DNA of 64,000 bases from Oscillospiraceae bacterium. Its GTDB lineage: Bacteria; Bacillota; Clostridia; Oscillospirales; Acutalibacteraceae. Below the pieces are notes generated by a model. That model made no database searches. It saw only the letters and a list, made by a program, of their open reading frames with translations, and was not told the DNA's origin. Shown here piece after piece: positions 1 to 10,590 of this stretch (its first letter is position 1; each line of letters begins with the position of its first letter). The position numbers were made by a program, and so were the translations under genes. The stretch lies in NCBI GenBank assembly GCA_015066005.1, contig SVPF01000001.1:44997-108996 (forward strand). The letters run 5' to 3'.

Positions 1-784
1 CGGTTATATTTTCAAGCATATCGCTGCCGCCAACACCCGAAAATGTAAATACACCTTCACCCTTCGAAGCAATAGCAGTTATTTGTTTAAATACATTGCC
101 ATATCCGGCCTTACAAATAAAATCAAACCCGCAATTTGTAAAGCCTTCAACCGATATTCTTGCAAAAGCACAATTAGAAGTGCCGTATCCGTCAGTAGAA
201 TCCGAATAAACCGCAGTGCCCACGTTTTTAAATGCCGCATCCTTAATGCCACCACCCGGGCCAAAGCCTATAGCGGCGCCGCAGCTTACTGCTACCCTTT
301 CGCCACGCTTTTCGCTACCTGTTATAAGTTTATCAGAATAACCAACCGTCATATCAGAAAGTGTAGAGCTTCCGCCCAAATAAAACATAGGCTTAGTGGC
401 ATCTGTCATAACACTTACAATTTGGGTTGCGTTAACACCGTCACCAAAAAAGTTTTGGTCATTAAAAGGAAGCGGACGTGATACGATATATTTACCCGCA
501 GGCACATATACGGCAATATTCTTTTTTATTGCAGCTTCAAAAGCTGCCGTATCATCGCCATTGTCACCGGGCTTGGCGCCGTAATCCAAAACATTGGCAT
601 AGCCTGCAATTTTTTCGCCGTCCGTCAAATCAGAAGGGTCGGCAAGTTCGCCATAGCCTAAGGTGTCAACAGTGCCGTTATTACTTCCGTTACCCATAAA
701 AACTATTGCTATAACGCTGGTGGCAACCGAAACAACCAAGGCAACCGAAGCAATTATCAATACAATTTTTAAAGACCTTTTCAC
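1..784 (-). CDS. Pectate-lyase-superfamily (right-handed beta-helix) protein with N-terminal signal/anchor; truncated by the window start
   Basis: Not in the ORF track because it has no stop inside the window. Manual translation from GTG at 784: VKRSLKIVLIIASVALVVSVATSVIAIVFMGN...YANVLDYGAKPGDNGDDTAAFEAAIKKNIAVYVPAGKYIVSRPL... The 'V(L)DYGAKxGDNGDDTAAFxxAI' block is typical of Pectate_lyase_3. Confidence 0.85.
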   Translation of the reverse strand, partial: MKRSLKIVLIIASVALVVSVATSVIAIVFMGNGSNNGTVDTLGYGELADPSDLTDGEKIAGYANVLDYGAKPGDNGDDTAAFEAAIKKNIAVYVPAGKYIVSRPLPFNDQNFFGDGVNATQIVSVMTDATKPMFYLGGSSTLSDMTVGYSDKLITGSEKRGERVAVSCGAAIGFGPGGGIKDAAFKNVGTAVYSDSTDGYGTSNCAFARISVEGFTNCGFDFICKAGYGNVFKQITAIASKGEGVFTFSGVGGSDMLENIT

Positions 785-785
785 A

Positions 786-2138
786 TCAGTTCACCTTACT
801 CCAAGTCTTTCCGTCCCATAACAAGCTCTGACCAAGCGTGGTGTCATAATATTTGGTATAGCCCGCACACAAACGCTTTGTCGGTCTTTCAGCCGTTGTA
901 CCGCCCGCGGGAAGCTCACCAATCTTTTTAAAGGTTATAGTTTGAGTATCACTAACAAAGTCTTCATACTGTTCGCGGTCATTTTGGAAGGTAAAGGGTG
1001 CATAATTATTGATAGTAACAAAGTACTGATTTTTACATTCAGCACTCCTACGCATAAACTTAAAGCTTGCGCCTATACCATTGGCAATACCCCTGACAAC
1101 CGTCTTTATTTCGCCCTCACTGCCTTCAGCGGAGGCGGGGTCGTTAATACCTCTAACATGAATAGTTTCAATTTCAAGCTCGTTTGAAGCGGCATCGGCA
1201 TCACCAAGTGAAATAATGCTTGCATTTTTATTGTATACGCGTGACCAAAGCACAGTAATAGCACCTATTTTACCGCTAGTATTTGAAATATTCATATAAC
1301 CGCAGTCATCCAAGGCGGTGCTTACGCCTTCAATATGTAATGTGGTAATATTCAAATTATCACAATTTTCAAAAACTATAGGTCTTTTTACATGGATATG
1401 CTCAACATTAAGCTGCTTGATGGTTGTATTATTACAGTTTTTAAGATAAAACGCGCTGTCAGCAGGCTGAATGTTATCGTAAGCATACTTTGCTTCAAAA
1501 TTAAAGGTGTTTTTAACAACATTAGTTACATAGTCTATATAAATGTTGCTGAAATAATTGTTATTGCAGTTTTTAGCGCGAATATCAATACCTCTGAAAA
1601 GACCCATTGCACGAATGTTTTCAACCGTCATACCGCAAACCGCCGAATCAACATCAGCAGGTGCATAAATACATGTTCCGGTGTCTGAAAAAGAAACGCT
1701 ATCTATAACAGTACCTTCTGTAACGGTGCCCTTTTCGTTCGAAAGCCAAATACCAACATATTCGCCTTCATTAACATCCAAAGCTTCACAGCAGCTGTAA
1801 AGCTGAGTATGGGTGACACTGCATTTACCCGATATTTTCAATATCGGTGCCTTTTCTGTCCCGACATATCGGATTTTGCCGCCAAAAATATTTTGATTAT
1901 TGACTATAAGCGGCTTGCTTATTGAAATATCACAATCGGTAAGGTCAAGGCTTTTTCCGTCATCCAACTGACCTTGAACTATTTTATAAGTCTCATCGGC
2001 AGAAGTTACACCGTCTAATAAATACTTCATCCTCAAAAAACCTCTTTCAGAAAGCTTAGCTTTACTATTGCCACCACAACCCGAAGCAAATAATATAATA
2101 CAGAGAATTAAAGGAATTATTTTTCTAAAAATTTTCAT
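786..2138 (-). CDS. Beta-helix lipoprotein related to the flanking beta-helix proteins
   Basis: Lipobox-like ASGC; shares the 'RLCAGYTKYYDTTLGQSLLWDGKTW' C-terminus with the upstream paralog; ATG at 2138 has an upstream GGGGAGG. Confidence 0.75.
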   Translation of the reverse strand: MKIFRKIIPLILCIILFASGCGGNSKAKLSERGFLRMKYLLDGVTSADETYKIVQGQLDDGKSLDLTDCDISISKPLIVNNQNIFGGKIRYVGTEKAPILKISGKCSVTHTQLYSCCEALDVNEGEYVGIWLSNEKGTVTEGTVIDSVSFSDTGTCIYAPADVDSAVCGMTVENIRAMGLFRGIDIRAKNCNNNYFSNIYIDYVTNVVKNTFNFEAKYAYDNIQPADSAFYLKNCNNTTIKQLNVEHIHVKRPIVFENCDNLNITTLHIEGVSTALDDCGYMNISNTSGKIGAITVLWSRVYNKNASIISLGDADAASNELEIETIHVRGINDPASAEGSEGEIKTVVRGIANGIGASFKFMRRSAECKNQYFVTINNYAPFTFQNDREQYEDFVSDTQTITFKKIGELPAGGTTAERPTKRLCAGYTKYYDTTLGQSLLWDGKTWSKVN

Positions 2139-3466
2139 TTCCATTCCTCCCCTGTCCAAACAACTGTTTTACCAAGCGTTGTATCCTTATATTCGGTATA
2201 GAAAGGGCATAAACGAACACTCGGTCTTAAAGCAGTTGAGCCTTCGGTAGAAATTTGTCCCTTTTTAGTATAAATAAGATTTTTATCTGATGTAGGGAAG
2301 CTTCTGAACACCTCACGCTCAATAAGGTCAGCATCGTAATAATATTCATTCACCGTTACATAAAACGGTGTGGTTTCCCCAGCCGAACGTCTGAAATATG
2401 TAAAATTGTTAGCATAAGTCATATTTCTGACTGCCGACAATGTAAATCGCTCTATTCGCAAGTACTGCATATAGTTGTATCCGCCCGTATGCAGCCTTGA
2501 AGAATCAATTTCAAACAAGGTTTGAAGACTTTCTACCTGCATTTGATTAATCGAAAAATGACCTATTTTCCCCGAAGATTCATTCCAATAAACATAGGCG
2601 CTCTTCTTTTTATCTATAAGCGAAACGTTTCTTAGTGCCAGTGCATCAATATCCAATGCATTTGCCGCTTCAAATACCACAGGTGTAACAGCGCGAGTAT
2701 CGGCAACGGTTAAAAGGCTGATTGATGTTTCAGATTCGCCGCCCTTAAACACAAATGCAGATTCACAAGCATATTTGTCCGAAGATAAATAAATGTTATC
2801 GAAAACGTTACCTGTTCTTGAATGTGTGGTGAAGTCTATACCCGCAAAAGAAAAATTGTCAACCACAATATTTTCAAAAGCAGCCGAATAACATACCGCC
2901 GAAAGCTCCTTATCCTCCTCAGTACCCGCCTGTTCAATCCCGAGCTGACTGCTAAGAATGTCGCCGGGAGAATAAAAGCCTGTTCCCACGTTTGTGAGCT
3001 TAACGTTTTTAATTGACGCACCTTTTTGCAAGGTCATTGTATTTCCGGTAAATATTCCGACGCGCTCACCGCGATTTTCTTTACCGGTAACCAAACCGTC
3101 TTTATATCTAAGCTGAATATTTGATATTGAGGTTTTGTACCCCGCAAGCACAATTGGTTGCTTAGGGTCTTCAAAATCAGCAATAATAACTGTTTTATCC
3201 ATACCGGCACCCACCAAATTACCACTGTTCAAAACAATGGGTTCGGTTATAACATAGGTTCCGGCAGGAATGTAAATATGACCAACCGATGCCTTAATTG
3301 CCGCATCGGTACTGCCGTGTGAAAGCGACAAAATTTGCATATTATCCATTTCCTGATACCTGCCGTATCGGTCATCACCGGCGGCGCTTGCACAAATCAG
3401 CGATGTATTAACCGCTGTCAGCAAGCAAAGAAAACACGAAACTGCGCAAATAATGCTTTTTTTCAT
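2135..3466 (-). CDS. Secreted beta-helix (pectate-lyase-like) protein
   Basis: Signal peptide; 'IYIPAGTYVITEPIVLNSGNLVGAGMDKTVII' beta-helix N-terminus; C-terminal 'RLCPFYTEYKDTTLGKTVVWTGEEW'. Confidence 0.75.
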   Translation of the reverse strand: MKKSIICAVSCFLCLLTAVNTSLICASAAGDDRYGRYQEMDNMQILSLSHGSTDAAIKASVGHIYIPAGTYVITEPIVLNSGNLVGAGMDKTVIIADFEDPKQPIVLAGYKTSISNIQLRYKDGLVTGKENRGERVGIFTGNTMTLQKGASIKNVKLTNVGTGFYSPGDILSSQLGIEQAGTEEDKELSAVCYSAAFENIVVDNFSFAGIDFTTHSRTGNVFDNIYLSSDKYACESAFVFKGGESETSISLLTVADTRAVTPVVFEAANALDIDALALRNVSLIDKKKSAYVYWNESSGKIGHFSINQMQVESLQTLFEIDSSRLHTGGYNYMQYLRIERFTLSAVRNMTYANNFTYFRRSAGETTPFYVTVNEYYYDADLIEREVFRSFPTSDKNLIYTKKGQISTEGSTALRPSVRLCPFYTEYKDTTLGKTVVWTGEEWK

Positions 3467-3478
3467 ATTATCCACTCC

Positions 3479-4468
3479 TTATCCTACTAAACCTGTTCTG
3501 TCAATGCTTTCGGTAAACTGCTTTTGAAGAACCATATACACAATAAGCATTGGCGTAATTACAAGAAGACATCCCGCTTGCATACGGGTGACAACAAGGT
3601 ATGGGTCCTCCCAAGAATTAAGACCGTTACTTCTTAGTGTGTCAGTAAGTGCCGCAAGCGCACCATTTAGTGAAAATGTGTCGGTAAAGAACAAATTAGT
3701 TGTATAATAATCGTTCCAATACCAAACGAATGAAAACAACACACAAGAGATTATTGCGGATTTTGCATTTGGCACCATAACCGATATAAATGTTTTTGGA
3801 ATGGAACAGCCGTCAATATTTGCAGCCTCCTCCAATTCGCGTGGAATGCCCCTGAAAAACTGTTGAAAAATGTAAATAAACAAGCCCGAACGCAAGCCCT
3901 GACCTAACGCAGCAGGTATCAGCATAGTACCGTATGTATCAAGTAAGTTGACAGTTAAATTTTTTCCGGTTATAAGCCCAATAAGTGAGCCAATACCCAA
4001 AAAGTCAAAATTGCGGAACTGTAAATATAGCGGCGTTGATATACATTGCACGGGTACAATGATTGTAAAAATACAAAGGAAAAAGATTAGCTTATTGATT
4101 TTAAATTCAAACCTTGCCAGGCCGTATGCCGTACAGGCACAAACCGATACATTAAGTAAAGTACCTAACAAGGACATTGAAAGCGTATTAAAAAACACCT
4201 TGGGGTAGTGCATAAGCTCAAATACATCTTTAAAATTCTCAAGCGTAAAATGCATTGGTATCCAAATTACTGTGGGATTGTGCAAATCCTCAGAAGTTCT
4301 TAAAGCCATACTTACCATATATAGTATGGGATATAGCACAACAAAGCACATACAAATTAGGAACACGGCTTTAAAAAACGAAATCACAAGCTTAAGAGCT
4401 TTCCCTCCGTCCAATGCACCAATATTCAATTTTCGTTTATTATCTAGCGATAACCTCATCATAATCAA
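3479..4468 (-). CDS. Carbohydrate ABC transporter permease (MalG-like)
   Basis: Multi-TM; EAA-type loop 'EEAANIDGCSIPKTFISVMVPNAKS'. Confidence 0.92.
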   Translation of the reverse strand: MIMMRLSLDNKRKLNIGALDGGKALKLVISFFKAVFLICMCFVVLYPILYMVSMALRTSEDLHNPTVIWIPMHFTLENFKDVFELMHYPKVFFNTLSMSLLGTLLNVSVCACTAYGLARFEFKINKLIFFLCIFTIIVPVQCISTPLYLQFRNFDFLGIGSLIGLITGKNLTVNLLDTYGTMLIPAALGQGLRSGLFIYIFQQFFRGIPRELEEAANIDGCSIPKTFISVMVPNAKSAIISCVLFSFVWYWNDYYTTNLFFTDTFSLNGALAALTDTLRSNGLNSWEDPYLVVTRMQAGCLLVITPMLIVYMVLQKQFTESIDRTGLVG

Positions 4469-5367
4469 TTCACCGTATAAACGACAACGCGGTCAACAAT
4501 AAAGTACACAACCGAAACGACTATTAAAACCACAAGAAAATAAATAAACGAAATAGCCGAGCTGTATGAGTATTCAAACTGACCGATAAGCGTCATAATA
4601 TATTGAATAACATTGTTCGAATAGTCGGAAAGAAAATCTATTATTGTATAAATAAGATTAACTATCAAAATTGGTGTTATAAGTGGAAAGGTAATATTCC
4701 AAAAGCCTTCCCAAGCGGTAGCACCTTCGACACGGGCCGCCTCGTAAAGCTGAGGAGAAATGTTTTGTAAGGCAGCAATGAACAGCACAATTTGTAAGCC
4801 CGACTGCCATGTAAGCTCAAAAATCCCACTTACAATACCCATATAAATGTCAATTACCTCATTTGACACGCCCGATTCAAGTAAAACCTGCTGAAAGGAA
4901 AAAGATTGAAACAGCATACCTGTACGACCGCCCGACATTATCGATTCGGACATTACATCGCCGTTCATAATGCTCATAACAATACCGCCCGATCCCGCGA
5001 TAACAGGAATAAAAAATATTGCACGTACAATCGTTCTTCCGTGAAACCTGTTGTTAAGCAAAATAGCAATAAACAAGCTAAAGGCTATAATTACAGGAAT
5101 TCGGTACAGCATTTCGGTTAACTGCGTATAAAGCATGGGTAAAAACTTTTCATCAGATATGAAAATGTTTTTATAATGCTCGAATCCCGTAAATTTCATA
5201 TCAAGGTGCCCAATTTCGACCCTTAACGTAGAAACCGAGTACATAAAAAGCTCTGCTAAAGGTCTGAAGAAAAATGCCAAAAAACCTATTATCCACGGAA
5301 GCGTAAACAACAAACCCGCCAAAGCACGCTTATTTTTGTAGGAAAGGCCTTGTTTTTTATTATTCAT
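4465..5367 (-). CDS. Sugar ABC transporter permease (MalF-like)
   Basis: Multi-TM; EAA loop 'YEAARVEGATAWEGFWNITFPLITP'; 4-bp overlap with the next permease. Confidence 0.92.
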   Translation of the reverse strand: MNNKKQGLSYKNKRALAGLLFTLPWIIGFLAFFFRPLAELFMYSVSTLRVEIGHLDMKFTGFEHYKNIFISDEKFLPMLYTQLTEMLYRIPVIIAFSLFIAILLNNRFHGRTIVRAIFFIPVIAGSGGIVMSIMNGDVMSESIMSGGRTGMLFQSFSFQQVLLESGVSNEVIDIYMGIVSGIFELTWQSGLQIVLFIAALQNISPQLYEAARVEGATAWEGFWNITFPLITPILIVNLIYTIIDFLSDYSNNVIQYIMTLIGQFEYSYSSAISFIYFLVVLIVVSVVYFIVDRVVVYTVN

Positions 5368-7600
5368 TGACGCTTCCCTCCGCTTCACAAATCAAATATC
5401 CCATTGAAGCTATACTTATACCCAGGCCTTCATTTTCAAAAGCAGAATCAGTATAGTTAACATAAACCTTTGCACCGTTTTCGTAAGTGGTGCAAGCAAC
5501 GCCATTTTCGATTATGTTGTGTTTTATCATTCGGCTACCCTTTGTTGCGGCATATAACTGCCTTATAACTTCAAAATTGCTGATTAAAGCATCTTTGTTG
5601 TTTTCAAAATCGGCACCGTATAACCAGTCCAAATCGGTACCGTTAATTAGGGTGTTATCCTCAGTTATAAAGCTATAATGAAGCATACTTCCGGTTTCCA
5701 GGCTTTCAAGCAAATACTGCTTAGTGTCACCCTGAAGGTTTATTGGTTCAGCACAATAAGCGAATAAGCCTGATATCACTAACTGATAAAAGGGCACGCT
5801 TGTGTCGGTAACGCTGTAGCCGTTTGACTTTGTGGGAACATTAACAGCAAAATTAACTGAAGATAAAATGTAATCCGCAGGGTTTACGGCAGCTATTTTT
5901 TTTGACCCGCTTACATCACCGATTACGCTAGAAAGCTGATTCATAGAGGCTGTTCGTGAAACGGTTTGCTTTGCATAGTCAGTATAAATTCCCAACGAAT
6001 TTAACATCAACCCTTCAATACCGTATTTATCACTCTTTTTAACAATCTTGGATAAAAGTGATTTTTGTGTTGAAACCCTCAAGAAATACCTTTTGGGTGA
6101 GTTCATATCCTTTATAAGTGTATTGCGCTTAAAGGTATAATTACCCGCCGGCATATTAGATAAATTGCGTATTGTATCACGGTATACCGAATAACCGCTG
6201 CCCGACTTAGCAGCCGACTGGAAAATAACCGACGGATAACACATACCGCCCTGCTTTTTAATTTGATTTATAAGGGCGCTAAATTCCTTTTTGCTTCCTA
6301 AGCCACCAATAAGTGATAGCTTGGAATCAGCCTTTTTGGCCAATTGCTGCTTTGTCCATTCCTGCAGTATTAACTGAATATCACTTACACCATCATCATT
6401 AAGGCTGTCAACTATTTTTGAAATATCAGATATTTCGGACAGCTTTTGTGTGGCAGTGTAGGGTATTCCAAGAAAGCTTTTCTTTTTCTTTACTGCGCCG
6501 TAGAATTCAAGGCAAACAGTCGGTTTTATATTATTTCTGTATTCAAGACCGTATTTATTTTCAAGATATTCGCGGTATACCTTAGCCATAGTGTTATAGT
6601 CCGCCTTATCATCAGCCACTAAAACATAGCGAATATCAATTCCGTCAATTGAAATATCATCCTCTTGATACATTAAATAGCTTTGCGCGCTTCCTGTATT
6701 TTCACCCAAAACAACCGTGTCGGTACCACGCAAAGAAAATTCGGGATAAGCAATTGCATATGGGGTATTTTTTTCATTAGGAACGGCATTTATTGCAGCC
6801 TGTGCCGCACCCTTTTCAATAATTGCCAAGGCAATACCATTCTGGTTTTTAAAGCCAAAAACAGGCATATTCGCATTTTTACTTTCCTGTGGTTTGGTTA
6901 CGGCCGAGCTTAATGCGTCGCGGCCGTATATTTGCACACGGTAATCAGCAGCGGTTGTACGATGATTGTTAAAATGCATTAAACTGCCTGACCCGTCAGG
7001 CAACAAAATATAGCCTTCTTCGTCGGGATAACCTGCCGAAAAATACGGCAAAACCGACAAATCGAACAAGTCTGAATTTTCTTTAATTTTTTCAACCAAA
7101 ACACGCGCACTAAAGCCATTTTGATTAAGTGTAATTTGCAAAGGTATTTCAATATTTAAAGAAGAAAAATTATAAACAATTTCAAAGCCGTTTTTAATTT
7201 TTCTAAAGGTTGTGCCATTCTTTCTTACAGATGCCGCTTCCGAGCTGCTTTTTGTAAGAATATTTGAAGTCTCATCATAGCTGTTTATAAGTAACAACGA
7301 GCTTTGCTCCATTTTAAAAACAGCCGAGGTTGTATCATCTTCGTTAATGGCAGGATTGCTGTACCAACGAACCTTTGTGGCTTTATCCGCCACAAAGAAT
7401 TGACCGCTTACTTTATTGGCAAATAACGAAAATTTATCATTTTCAGCAATAAATTCGTACCCGCCATCTATATTAGCTTCACTTAACAACGGCTTTACTG
7501 CATCAGTCGATTTTGCTGCAATATTAAACGGAAATAAAGCTGACAAACCGATAAATACGGCCAAAATAACTGAGAATATTTTTTTATAATTATTCAGCAA
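5360..7600 (-). CDS. DUF5696-like secreted protein
   Basis: Signal peptide; large extracytoplasmic protein encoded between ABC permease genes; family assignment from recall. Start likely TTG at 7600 after AAGGAGGG. Confidence 0.65.
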   Translation of the reverse strand: MLNNYKKIFSVILAVFIGLSALFPFNIAAKSTDAVKPLLSEANIDGGYEFIAENDKFSLFANKVSGQFFVADKATKVRWYSNPAINEDDTTSAVFKMEQSSLLLINSYDETSNILTKSSSEAASVRKNGTTFRKIKNGFEIVYNFSSLNIEIPLQITLNQNGFSARVLVEKIKENSDLFDLSVLPYFSAGYPDEEGYILLPDGSGSLMHFNNHRTTAADYRVQIYGRDALSSAVTKPQESKNANMPVFGFKNQNGIALAIIEKGAAQAAINAVPNEKNTPYAIAYPEFSLRGTDTVVLGENTGSAQSYLMYQEDDISIDGIDIRYVLVADDKADYNTMAKVYREYLENKYGLEYRNNIKPTVCLEFYGAVKKKKSFLGIPYTATQKLSEISDISKIVDSLNDDGVSDIQLILQEWTKQQLAKKADSKLSLIGGLGSKKEFSALINQIKKQGGMCYPSVIFQSAAKSGSGYSVYRDTIRNLSNMPAGNYTFKRNTLIKDMNSPKRYFLRVSTQKSLLSKIVKKSDKYGIEGLMLNSLGIYTDYAKQTVSRTASMNQLSSVIGDVSGSKKIAAVNPADYILSSVNFAVNVPTKSNGYSVTDTSVPFYQLVISGLFAYCAEPINLQGDTKQYLLESLETGSMLHYSFITEDNTLINGTDLDWLYGADFENNKDALISNFEVIRQLYAATKGSRMIKHNIIENGVACTTYENGAKVYVNYTDSAFENEGLGISIASMGYLICEAEGSVNE

Positions 7601-7613
7601 AACCGAACCCTCC

Positions 7614-9659
7614 TTATCTTCGATACATAAGCTCATTAAATATTGAACCGATAAAAGAAATTAATTGTTCAATTAACGAAATGAACAACATGCATATAAA
7701 TATAACAAACGCCATTCCCAAAACGGTAAGTATTAAAGATTTAAACACCTTACCGTATGTATATTCGTGAATTTCCTTCAAAACGGAAACTAAAACAAAC
7801 AATGTCCAAATAAGACCAAAGGCTTCAATAATTGTAAGAAAAGCAGCCTCATCTGCAACGGTGAAATGGCTTAAAAACACCGATAAAAATACCGACACTG
7901 TGTACGGGAACAATGCATAAGCCGCCGAGCAGTAAATTTCCTTCATTTTACCTTTGCCGGCAAGCAATGTTGTAACTGCCCAATTTATAGCCACAAAAAG
8001 CAAGAACAAGCCAATTGTAGCAATTAAAATTACCAAAACATTAAATTTTTCGGGGTCGTTATAATTAAATATGAAAGCAGTCAGTCTGTTTTTAAACAGC
8101 ATTGCAACAAACCATAATGCTAATAAACCGCTAGAAAGGTAGAAATTCCACTCTTTTTTATACTTAATCTCACCAATTTCATCAGAAGGGTGACTTAAAA
8201 CCCTGAAAAAAGCCTTAATATCCTTTGGTATTCTATTGGCCTTATTGCTTTTACCAAACCTTGCCCTTAAGCGTGAAAGCGCGAACAAAATAACAGCTAC
8301 AATAACGATTGCTGTAATTACATAAGGAAAAACCTGTTTAATTTTAATGTTGCGGTACTGCTTAAAGCTTTCGGAATATTCCTCGCGGTTATTCGCAAGC
8401 TTGAAGCAACGCATCGCTTCAAAATAATTTTCGTCAGCGAATTCAGCTTTTCCTATACCGTTATATGCCAGCTCACAGTTAGCATTTTTATCTAAAACCG
8501 ATTTCCAAATATCGCGTGACTGAGCATAAAGACCCTTGTTAAACAAGACTGTCCCCTCACGCAATAAGGCGCCGTATTCGGTAGGCTTTAAAACAGTTAG
8601 GCTTGCGCGTTCATTATCAATAACAAGCAGATCGTCGCCTTGTTCATCAATAGCGCAGGGGGAAGCAAATAAACCCGTACCGTCGCCCTTACCGCCGCAA
8701 ATGGTAATTAGGGTGCCGTCCTTATCGTACTGAAAAATTCTGCCACGGGTAGAGTCAACCGCCGATATAAAACCGTTAGCATCCACACAGATATCAACAA
8801 ACGCCGTATCCTCTACCCTGCCCAAAATAAATGCGCTTTGCAAATCGCCCATATTACCCTTTTCAGAAAGAACGTTATCACCCAATGTGTTAATTTTTCT
8901 TATTTCCTGTGAAAGAGCATTTGAGGTGCAGGTAAAAACAAAATTGTTTTTATCAATATCAAACCCGTCATACTGAACGGGCACATATCTGGAAAGTTTG
9001 CTTTTTTGTTCCTCGGTCATAAGCTTACGGAACAGGCGATTTGCAACCATTTTAGCGGTAACCTTAACCTCGTTACTGCCGAAAAAGGTTAAAAATTCAC
9101 CGCTTTGCTTATATACAATTGCGCCCAAATAAAAGCCCTTTACCATAACAAACACAGTACCGCTATCGCTAACAAGCACTCGAGACGGCTTGAACTCGAA
9201 TGTATCCTGCAGCAAATCACTTTCGGGACGTTCATATTTAGAAACCACATTCCCGTTACTGTCCGCCTTGACAACAAGTCCCATTTCCTTAAGACAAATG
9301 TACATATTGCCGGTTTCATCAACAAAAATGCCTTCGGGTGTTTGTAATTTTAAAGCATTTTTGCCGTCGTTAAGCTGTGTTACAACCTTTATAAGCCTAT
9401 ATTTTTCATCAAGACAAATTACACGGTTATTACCCGAATCGCAAATATACACTAACCCATCCGCCGCTACAAAAACATCGGTTGGATTTTTCATGGCACC
9501 TATTCCAAAATCATCACCAAAATAAGTTGCTGCTACCCTATAGCCGTCGGGTGTGGAAACGGTATTACCCCAATAATCGTATGTATATGTTTCAGCTGAT
9601 ACGGACATAGTGCCTAAGATCATTATCAATGAAAGTAGAATAATTAAAAACCGTTTCAC
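7614..9659 (-). CDS. NHL-repeat extracellular domain with TPR-like segment and Yip1-like C-terminal membrane domain
   Basis: Signal peptide; 'GIGAMKNPTDVFVAADGLVYICDSGNNRVICLD' NHL repeat; one central TM and a multi-TM C-terminus. Confidence 0.75.
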   Translation of the reverse strand: MKRFLIILLSLIMILGTMSVSAETYTYDYWGNTVSTPDGYRVAATYFGDDFGIGAMKNPTDVFVAADGLVYICDSGNNRVICLDEKYRLIKVVTQLNDGKNALKLQTPEGIFVDETGNMYICLKEMGLVVKADSNGNVVSKYERPESDLLQDTFEFKPSRVLVSDSGTVFVMVKGFYLGAIVYKQSGEFLTFFGSNEVKVTAKMVANRLFRKLMTEEQKSKLSRYVPVQYDGFDIDKNNFVFTCTSNALSQEIRKINTLGDNVLSEKGNMGDLQSAFILGRVEDTAFVDICVDANGFISAVDSTRGRIFQYDKDGTLITICGGKGDGTGLFASPCAIDEQGDDLLVIDNERASLTVLKPTEYGALLREGTVLFNKGLYAQSRDIWKSVLDKNANCELAYNGIGKAEFADENYFEAMRCFKLANNREEYSESFKQYRNIKIKQVFPYVITAIVIVAVILFALSRLRARFGKSNKANRIPKDIKAFFRVLSHPSDEIGEIKYKKEWNFYLSSGLLALWFVAMLFKNRLTAFIFNYNDPEKFNVLVILIATIGLFLLFVAINWAVTTLLAGKGKMKEIYCSAAYALFPYTVSVFLSVFLSHFTVADEAAFLTIIEAFGLIWTLFVLVSVLKEIHEYTYGKVFKSLILTVLGMAFVIFICMLFISLIEQLISFIGSIFNELMYRR

Positions 9660-9665
9660 CTTTCA

Positions 9666-10577
9666 CTACTCCTTAATCGCAGCACTGGCCATTGTTTCCA
9701 TTACGCCGCTTTGTGTAAATATAAACAAAACAATTGGCGGCACCATTAAAAACACAGTTGCGGCAGAACCCGCACCTGCTCTTGCAATGCCGTTACCTGT
9801 AACTATTTGGCCAATCATTGTAGGCAGCGGACGCAAATCCTCGCGGAAAATTAATATACCGCTTTGCGCATTCCAAATTGCCTGAAATGCAAAAATAATT
9901 AGTGTTAGCCAAGCGGGCTTAACATTTGGAATAATGATATTAAAAAACACCTTAAATTCATTACATCCGTCAATTCTTGCCGCTTCAATTATCGCTTGCG
10001 GAATTTGTTCCATAAACTGCTTCATCAAAAAAACAGACATTGTGCCACCAAGTGGCGGTAAAATCATAGCCCAATAGCTATCAATAAGTTCCATTTCAGA
10101 AAGAATAATATATATGGGCAATTGTGTTACGGTTGTAGTGAACAGCAACGATGTTACTATAACCTTAAAGTATAATGCTCGGCCCGGAAAATCAATTTTG
10201 GCAAGCGGGTAAGCAGCTGCTGATGAAAATAACACCTGAAGCACCGTATAGCAAACCGAAATGAATATACTGTTAAACAAATATTTAGTAAACGGCACCC
10301 TGCCGTTAGCACACAAATCTATCAAATCCACAAAATTATCTAATGTGGGATTTCTAACAAAAAACCTTGGCGGAAAAATAAACAATTCGTCAATTGGCTT
10401 AAGTGCCGTTATAACCGCATAAACAAGTGGTAGCGCCAAAAACGAACCGACAAGCGCAAGAATAACACCAACCAAAATATTGCCGCCAAGCGAACGAATT
10501 TGTTTTTTGGCGCCTGCAGATGCACGCATATGACGAATTTTTTTGTTAGAATTTATTTCCTTATTTTTTCGTTTCAA
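9666..10577 (-). CDS. Carbohydrate ABC transporter permease (MalG-like), second pair
   Basis: EAA loop 'IEAARIDGCNEFKVFFNIIIPNVKP'; possible TTG start at 10577 after AAAGGAG. Confidence 0.92.
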   Translation of the reverse strand: MKRKNKEINSNKKIRHMRASAGAKKQIRSLGGNILVGVILALVGSFLALPLVYAVITALKPIDELFIFPPRFFVRNPTLDNFVDLIDLCANGRVPFTKYLFNSIFISVCYTVLQVLFSSAAAYPLAKIDFPGRALYFKVIVTSLLFTTTVTQLPIYIILSEMELIDSYWAMILPPLGGTMSVFLMKQFMEQIPQAIIEAARIDGCNEFKVFFNIIIPNVKPAWLTLIIFAFQAIWNAQSGILIFREDLRPLPTMIGQIVTGNGIARAGAGSAATVFLMVPPIVLFIFTQSGVMETMASAAIKE

Positions 10578-10590
10578 TAGTGCATCTCCT

